Source: Actinomycetes bacterium (GTDB lineage: Bacteria; Actinomycetota; Actinomycetes; Actinomycetales; Actinomycetaceae). Taken from it: DNA of 28,215 nt. Location: NCBI GenBank assembly GCA_023387755.1, contig JAEWHO010000020.1:1-28215 (forward strand), written 5' to 3'. Shown here piece after piece: positions 23,578 to 28,215 of the stretch. Each line of letters begins with the position of its first letter. The first letter of the stretch is position 1. The position numbers and the translations under genes were made by a program. The notes beneath the pieces are model-generated. The model ran no database searches, was not told where the DNA came from, and saw only the letters and a list, made by a program, of their open reading frames with translations.

Positions 23578-24356
23578 GATGCGGAATCCTCTCGTTTGAC
23601 GGGGCCGACTTCTTCAGTAGTAGCAGCGTGTGTGCGCGGGCCGGTTTGTTCGGCCGGCTTCACCGGCTCAATAGGTTCGGCAATGCGGGCGCTGAGCTGG
23701 TTACTGCGCCACCGCCACCCGGCCCACACCACAATAGCCAGCACAATCAGTACGGCTACGGCTTTACTGGCAATCCCCACATACTGGTCCACCAGATGCC
23801 ACGACTCTCCCAGATAGTATCCGGCCAAGATAAGTGCTGTATTCCAGATCAGCGAGCCGAGTGCGGTCAGCAGAGTGAACGGCAGCAGCGGCATCCGGGT
23901 GACGCCAGCGGGAATGGAGATGAGGGAACGGAAGATCGGGAGCATCCGCCCAAAGAACACCGTGGGGGTACCGTGTTTATCGAACCAAGCCTCGGTTTTG
24001 GTGACGTCGCTTTCCTTCACCAACGGCAGCGCCCCCATCAGGCGGCGGGTCCGTTCCCGCCCGAGCGCCGCCCCCACGCCGTAAAGGGCCCACGCGCCCA
24101 CCACGGAGCCGACCGTCGCCCAGATAATCACCGCAATTAAATTGAGGGACCCGCGCGAGGCCGTAAAACCACCCAGCGGCAAAATGATCTCGGAAGGGAT
24201 CGGCGGGAAGAGGTTTTCTGCCGCCACCAACACAGCCGTGCCGAAGGCCCCCAGGGTTTCCATCAGGGTTACGGCCCAGCCGGCGATCCCGCTGAGCTGG
24301 TCATCTGCGGCCGGGGCGGCCGCCCACAGCGCCGGGGCGCTCGCGATCATAGACAT
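23574..24356 (-). CDS. DedA-family (VTT domain) membrane protein
   Basis: A 260-aa protein with the DedA hallmarks in order: AENLFPPIPSEIILPLGGF (conserved Glu and PPIPSE), GALYG-type small-residue packing, FFGRMLPIFRSLISIPAG (the essential Arg motif FGRxxPxxR) and LGSLIWNTALILAGYYLG. About five to six hydrophobic segments include two re-entrant ones. The C-terminal tail (about 215-260) is soluble and charged. DedA proteins are required for membrane homeostasis, and some are undecaprenyl-phosphate or phospholipid scramblases/flippases. It is coupled to the following hypothetical gene and lies 28 bases after purB. Confidence 0.92.
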   Translation of the reverse strand: MSMIASAPALWAAAPAADDQLSGIAGWAVTLMETLGAFGTAVLVAAENLFPPIPSEIILPLGGFTASRGSLNLIAVIIWATVGSVVGAWALYGVGAALGRERTRRLMGALPLVKESDVTKTEAWFDKHGTPTVFFGRMLPIFRSLISIPAGVTRMPLLPFTLLTALGSLIWNTALILAGYYLGESWHLVDQYVGIASKAVAVLIVLAIVVWAGWRWRSNQLSARIAEPIEPVKPAEQTGPRTHAATTEEVGPVKREDSAS

Positions 24357-24384
24357 GGAGCTATATTCCTAACGTGCTGGCGGC

Positions 24385-25839
24385 TCAGTTCTGGCTGAGT
24401 TCATCCCAGCTGGGTACAAGGTCGTCTAGTTCATCCACGAGTGTATCGGCCAGCCCGATGTAGCCGGCTGGGGTGAGTTCGAGTAGGCGCGTGGCGACGT
24501 CGTCGGGCATCCCCAATGACCCAATGAAATCCCGCATGGCGGCCGCATCGACTTTGCGGCCGCGGGTGAGTTCCTTGAGCCGTTCGTACGGGTCCTCCAT
24601 CCCGGTGGCTCCGGCAATGGAGGCGGCCCGCATGGCTTGCTGTACCGCCTCCCCGAGCACCTCCCAGGCGGCGTCCAGATCGGCTTCCAAGGGCTGGGGG
24701 TCGACGTCGAGGCCGGCCAGTCCGCGCACAATATTGTCGATGGCGAGCAGGCTGTGCCCGAAGGCCGGGCCGATATTGCGCTGCGTGGTCGAATCAGTGA
24801 GGTCCCGCTGCATCCGTGAGGTCACCAGGGTGGCGGAGAGGGTGTCGAGCAGGGCGCAGGAAATCTCCATATTCGCCTCCGCATTTTCAAAGCGGATCGG
24901 GTTCACCTTATGCGGCATTGTGGAGGAGCCGGTGGAGCCCTGGGCGGCGAGGTTTTGGCGGAAGTAGCCGAGCGAAATATAGGACCACACATCGGTGGCG
25001 AGGTTGTGCGCGATCCGGTTGAAACGGGCCACGTCGCTATAGAGTTCGGCCTGCCAGTCGTGGGCTTCGATCTGGGTAGTGAGCGGCGTGAACGTTAGGC
25101 CCAGGTGTTCTACAAAGTTGCGGCATACGCGCGGCCAGTCGGTGCCTGGTACGGAGATGGTGTGGGCCCCGTAGGTGCCGGTGGCGCCGTTGATTTTGCC
25201 CAGGTATTCGGTGGCGGCGATCCGCCGGAGCTGCCGGCTGAGCCGGTAGGTGGTGACGGCGAGTTCCTTACCGACCGTCGTGGGGGTGGCCGGTTGGCCG
25301 TGGGTGCGCGAGAGCATCGGCACCGCCCGGTGGGCGCGCGCCATATCGGCTAGGTCGGTAACGAGCCGGTAGGCGGCCGGCAGCCACACCCGCTGGACGG
25401 CGTCGCGCACAATGAGGGCGTAGGAGAGGTTATTGACGTCCTCCGAGGTGCAGAAAATATGCACAATCTCGCCCATCTGCGGCAGCGCGGAGCCCGGCAG
25501 AGACTCGGCGGCGCGCGCCAGACGGCGTTTAAGGAAGTACTCCACGGCTTTGACATCGTGGCGGGTTTCGGCTTCGATCTCGGCCAGTTCTGCGATCTCC
25601 TCGGCCCCGAAGTCTTCCGGGATAGCCCGCAAATACTCCTTATCGGCAGCGGTGAGGGCCGGTGCGCCCGGCAGGGCGGCGGCGTCGCTGAGATGAATGA
25701 GCCATTCGATTTCCACGATGAGCCGGGCCCGGTTCAAGGCGGCTTCCGAGAGGCAATCGACGAGTGGGGCAACGGCGGCGCGGTAGCGGCCGTCGAGCGG
25801 GGTTAGAGCGATGGCGGGGGACAGGGAGGCAAGATCCAT
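24385..25839 (-). CDS. purB: Adenylosuccinate lyase
   Basis: A 484-aa protein of the fumarase/aspartase superfamily. It catalyses two purine-synthesis steps: SAICAR to AICAR plus fumarate, and adenylosuccinate to AMP plus fumarate. The signature GSSTMPHKVNPIRFENAEA (304-322) contains the flexible catalytic-Ser loop. FCTSEDVNN (129-137) and SRTHGQPATPTT (177-188, catalytic His) are also present. The N-terminus LTPLDGRYRAAVAPL matches the E. coli-type PurB, somewhat longer than the Bacillus type. ATG 25839 is chosen because this matches the family start; GGGGG just upstream lies against the stop of the preceding small gene, implying coupling. Complete, with no anomalies. Confidence 0.96.
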   Translation of the reverse strand: MDLASLSPAIALTPLDGRYRAAVAPLVDCLSEAALNRARLIVEIEWLIHLSDAAALPGAPALTAADKEYLRAIPEDFGAEEIAELAEIEAETRHDVKAVEYFLKRRLARAAESLPGSALPQMGEIVHIFCTSEDVNNLSYALIVRDAVQRVWLPAAYRLVTDLADMARAHRAVPMLSRTHGQPATPTTVGKELAVTTYRLSRQLRRIAATEYLGKINGATGTYGAHTISVPGTDWPRVCRNFVEHLGLTFTPLTTQIEAHDWQAELYSDVARFNRIAHNLATDVWSYISLGYFRQNLAAQGSTGSSTMPHKVNPIRFENAEANMEISCALLDTLSATLVTSRMQRDLTDSTTQRNIGPAFGHSLLAIDNIVRGLAGLDVDPQPLEADLDAAWEVLGEAVQQAMRAASIAGATGMEDPYERLKELTRGRKVDAAAMRDFIGSLGMPDDVATRLLELTPAGYIGLADTLVDELDDLVPSWDELSQN

Positions 25840-25844
25840 ACCCC

Positions 25845-26171
25845 CTATTGTGCCCGCTTTCGTTTCCCGACGACGACCATCACGGCTAATCCCACCCCGA
25901 TGAGGGCAACGAGCGGGCCGATAATCCACGGATTGCGGTACCACGCCGGGGCGGCGTCATTGGCCCAGATATCGAAGAACTGGCGCAGATCGCTGGCGTC
26001 AACGCCCGAGTCGTCATTGGCGACCGCCTCCTTAACCGTCATCCAGTTGCTGCTGGTGAGCTCCGCCGGCATGTCCTTATTCCCGGTGAAGAGCGTCTGA
26101 TAGTAGGCGTTAGCGGCCTGGAGAGCGGCGGCTGCCTTTTGTGCCACAGGCGCTAGCGGATTCGTTATCAC
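25845..26171 (-). CDS. Small protein with single C-terminal membrane anchor, unknown function
   Basis: A 108-aa protein. The first 80 residues are soluble and Ala/Asn/Asp-rich. They are followed by one hydrophobic helix (NPWIIGPLVALIGVGLAVMVVV) and a basic KRKRAQ end. There is no N-terminal signal peptide. The start is uncertain: GTG at 26171 has only a weak purine-rich site, and its frame begins close to the divergent arcD promoter region. It ends five bases before purB. The stretch LQAANAYYQ to SNWMTVKEAVA faintly recalls helical repeats found in large surface proteins, so this could be the tail of a truncated gene. Alternatively it is a small tail-anchored protein. No family recognised. 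Confidence 0.5.
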   Translation of the reverse strand: MITNPLAPVAQKAAAALQAANAYYQTLFTGNKDMPAELTSSNWMTVKEAVANDDSGVDASDLRQFFDIWANDAAPAWYRNPWIIGPLVALIGVGLAVMVVVGKRKRAQ

Positions 26172-26236
26172 CCTGTTACCGTGGAGACATACCGCACTGA
26201 GGCGGACCTATCCACATCAGGCAAAGGAGCCAAGAA

Positions 26237-27706
26237 TTGAGTAACCCACCCGGTGCACCAGAGCGTGTGCCAGAACAAGATCAGGCAAAGGGGACCCTCA
26301 CCTTTATGCCGCTGTTGGCCCTCGTCGTCGGCTCTATGGTCGGTGGCGGGATCTTTAACCTCTCTCGTGACGTAGCGGAGACAACCGCTCCCGGTCCGGC
26401 CATGATCGGCTGGCTGATTACCGCCATCGGCATGTGCTGCCTGGCGTTGAGCTTCCAGAACCTGGCAAACCGACGACCGGACCTTGATGCCGGTGTTTAT
26501 GCCTACGCGAAAGCCCTCTTCGGCCGCCTCGTAGGCTTTCTTTCTGCCTGGGGCTACTGGTTCTCCGCTTGGGTCGGTAATATCGGCTACTTCGTGCTGC
26601 TCTTCGGGACGCTCTCCCTGTGGTACGGCGGCTTCGGTTCCGGCACCACCTGGATCGCTGTAATCGCCGCGTCGATACTGCTCTGGGCTCTGCATGCACT
26701 CGTGCTGACTGGGGTGCGTCAGGCTGCCATCATCAACACGATCTCCACCATCGCCAAGTTGGTGCCGATCTTCCTGTTCATCATCATCCTGATTTTCGCC
26801 TTCAACTTTGATATCTTCACCGGCGACTTCTGGGGAACTGAATCGGGGCTCGGCAGCATCTTCACCCAAACCAAGGGCATGATGCTCGTAACCGTGTGGG
26901 TGTTCATCGGTATTGAAGGTGCCTCCATCTACTCCGCTCGCGCTAAGAACCGTAAGGACGTCGGCAAGGCGACCGTAGGTGGCTTCGCCCTGGTATTGAT
27001 CCTGCTCATGCTGGTGAACCTGCTTTCGCATGGCGTCTTACAGCAGGCTCAGATTGCGGGCCAGGATGAGCCAGCTATGTCCGGGATCCTCGCATCCGTT
27101 ATCGGGCATTCCGGTGCCGTGATTGTGTCGGTAGGGTTGGTGATCTCCCTATTCGGGGCATTGCTTGCCTGGATCCTCATCCCAGTCGAAATCATGCAGG
27201 TTGCTGGTGAAGACGGCACCATGCCGAAGGTGCTCGGCAAACTGAATAAACACGGCTCGCCGGCTCCCGCATTGTGGCTCACCAATATCTGCATGCAGAT
27301 CACCCTCATCATCACCGGTTTCATGGGTGAAGGCGTCTACAAGACGATGATCTCGTTGGCCTCTTCGCTAATCCTCGTGCCCTACCTCCTCTCCGGCATG
27401 TATGCTGCCTACCTCGCTATCTCTCGTAAGACCTACGAGAATGATGAATCTTCCCGCAGTAAGGACCTCATCCTGGGCGTCATCGCCTCCATCTATGGTG
27501 TGTGGCTGCTCTACGGGGCCGGGTTGAGCTATCTGTTGGTCTCTGCCCTTCTCTATGCTCCTGGTCTCCTCATCCATGCTTGGGCTCGGATAGAGCGTAA
27601 AGAGAAAGTCTTTGCGAATCCTGCCGAAATCATCCTGGCAATCGTCCTTATCGTGCTGGCGGTTATTGCCGCCGTCATGTGGGCGACCGGGGCCATCGAA
27701 ATCTAA
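26237..27706 (+). CDS. arcD: Arginine/ornithine antiporter (APC family)
   Basis: A 489-aa transporter with about 12-13 transmembrane segments. The N-terminal APC motif LVVGSMVGGGIFNLSRDVAE is typical of ArcD-type basic amino acid antiporters, and ANRRPDLDAGVYAYAKALFG and GIEGASIYSARAKNRKDVGK are further family motifs. The start is TTG at 26237, supported by AAAGGAG eight bases upstream. Codon use is biased toward a few C-ending codons, suggesting high expression. Positioned directly before arcA, it should exchange external arginine for ornithine in the arginine deiminase pathway, at no energy cost. The operon start is divergent from the small membrane gene; no ArgR box or FNR-like site was convincingly identified in the 65-base gap. 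Confidence 0.93.
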   Translation: MSNPPGAPERVPEQDQAKGTLTFMPLLALVVGSMVGGGIFNLSRDVAETTAPGPAMIGWLITAIGMCCLALSFQNLANRRPDLDAGVYAYAKALFGRLVGFLSAWGYWFSAWVGNIGYFVLLFGTLSLWYGGFGSGTTWIAVIAASILLWALHALVLTGVRQAAIINTISTIAKLVPIFLFIIILIFAFNFDIFTGDFWGTESGLGSIFTQTKGMMLVTVWVFIGIEGASIYSARAKNRKDVGKATVGGFALVLILLMLVNLLSHGVLQQAQIAGQDEPAMSGILASVIGHSGAVIVSVGLVISLFGALLAWILIPVEIMQVAGEDGTMPKVLGKLNKHGSPAPALWLTNICMQITLIITGFMGEGVYKTMISLASSLILVPYLLSGMYAAYLAISRKTYENDESSRSKDLILGVIASIYGVWLLYGAGLSYLLVSALLYAPGLLIHAWARIERKEKVFANPAEIILAIVLIVLAVIAAVMWATGAIEI

Positions 27707-27742
27707 TCGCAACAACGCAAATCTGAAAGGAAAGATGTGACA

Positions 27743-28215
27743 ATGACGTACCACGTCGACTCTGAGGTTGGAAAGCTCGAGCAGGTAATCCTGCACAGAC
27801 CGGGCCAGGAACTGGCTCGCTTGACCCCCACGAATAAGGACAAGCTCCTCTTCGACGACATCGTCTGGTTGAAGGAAGCTCAGCGTGAGCACGACGGCTT
27901 CGCCCAGTTGCTGCGTGACGAGGGTATCGAGGTGCTCTACTTCCAGGACCTCCTATCCGAAACCCTGGACGTCCCCGAGGCTCGCGCCCACGTGCTCGAC
28001 CACGTGATCGACGAGCGCAAGTTCGGTCTGTCCGCTACCGATGCACTCCGCAACTACGCCGACCGGTTGGAATCTGAGAAGCTCGCCGAACTGCTGGTTG
28101 GGGGCGTAACCAAACAGGAGCTGCTGAAGGAAGTTGGCGATCCGAAGTCGGTCGTCTTCGATATGCTCGGCCCGGATGACTTCGCACTCCCGCCGCTGCC
28201 GAACCACCTGTTCAC
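27743..28215 (+). CDS. arcA: Arginine deiminase, N-terminal part (cut by window end)
   Basis: 157 codons are present and the frame is open to the edge. It starts MTYHVDSEVGKLEQVILHRP, continues LTPTNKDKLLFDDIVWLKEA (the FDD motif near 37-39) and EVLYFQDLLSETL, and ends at PLPNHLF, exactly where family members continue with the conserved TRD. Arginine deiminase converts arginine to citrulline and ammonia, the first step of arginine fermentation to ornithine, CO2 and ATP. ATG at 27743 is taken as the start. An in-frame GTG at 27737 is better spaced from the AAGGAAA ribosome site and is a real alternative. It lies 36 bases after arcD. Confidence 0.93.
   Translation, partial: MTYHVDSEVGKLEQVILHRPGQELARLTPTNKDKLLFDDIVWLKEAQREHDGFAQLLRDEGIEVLYFQDLLSETLDVPEARAHVLDHVIDERKFGLSATDALRNYADRLESEKLAELLVGGVTKQELLKEVGDPKSVVFDMLGPDDFALPPLPNHLF

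Noticed and set aside
26168..27031. A 287-codon open frame on the minus strand opposite arcD
   Set aside because: It is antisense to a clear APC transporter, has low-complexity Gly/Glu/His/Gln composition and no motif. It is a by-product of GC-rich codon use.

Overview
The window is high-GC, densely packed bacterial DNA that reads as an actinobacterium. The evidence is heavy C/G use at third codon positions, frequent GTG and TTG starts, a lipoprotein plus Tat-signal protein set, paired FluC genes, a DUF2079 membrane protein, and an arginine deiminase operon at the right edge. An arginine-fermenting member of the Actinomycetaceae would fit, but that placement is inference. No rRNA, tRNA, CRISPR array or intact mobile element was seen.

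Left part (1-11800), mostly plus strand. A decayed DHA2-type MFS efflux gene (about 77-480, minus) and a gene-poor stretch come first. Then comes a probable sugar-acid operon: a TetR regulator, a one-polypeptide fusion of a four-carbon sugar-acid kinase with a 3-hydroxyisobutyrate-dehydrogenase-like enzyme, and an aldose 1-epimerase-like protein. After a weak terminator and a plausible promoter begins a five-gene cassette (4941-9068). It encodes a small secreted Cys-containing protein, a lipoprotein, a membrane-anchored adaptor carrying a peptidoglycan-binding domain, an ABC ATPase and an FtsX/MacB-type permease. This is the best candidate here for an undescribed system, because a small secreted protein heads its own envelope-export or immunity machinery. 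A GNAT acetyltransferase (minus), an SDR-like protein with a replaced catalytic Tyr/Lys pair, and a dimethylargininase-like protein that appears to lack its catalytic His follow.

Middle (11827-22070), all minus strand and tightly coupled. In transcription order the genes are copZ, the copA copper P-type ATPase, a large flippase-like protein with a degenerate kinase domain, a DUF2079 membrane protein, two FluC fluoride channels, a CopC-like protein, a PCuAC copper-chaperone lipoprotein with a His-rich tail, and a Tat-exported DyP peroxidase. Copper handling thus brackets two envelope genes and fluoride export. The CopC/PCuAC/DyP end resembles the copper-trafficking and DtpA locus of Streptomyces, without visible Sco or CopD.

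Right part (22153-28215). An unrecognised 474-aa protein is coupled to a DedA-family membrane protein. purB (adenylosuccinate lyase) follows a small C-terminally anchored protein. Diverging from these on the plus strand is an arginine-fermentation operon, arcD (TTG start) then arcA, with arcA cut by the window end.
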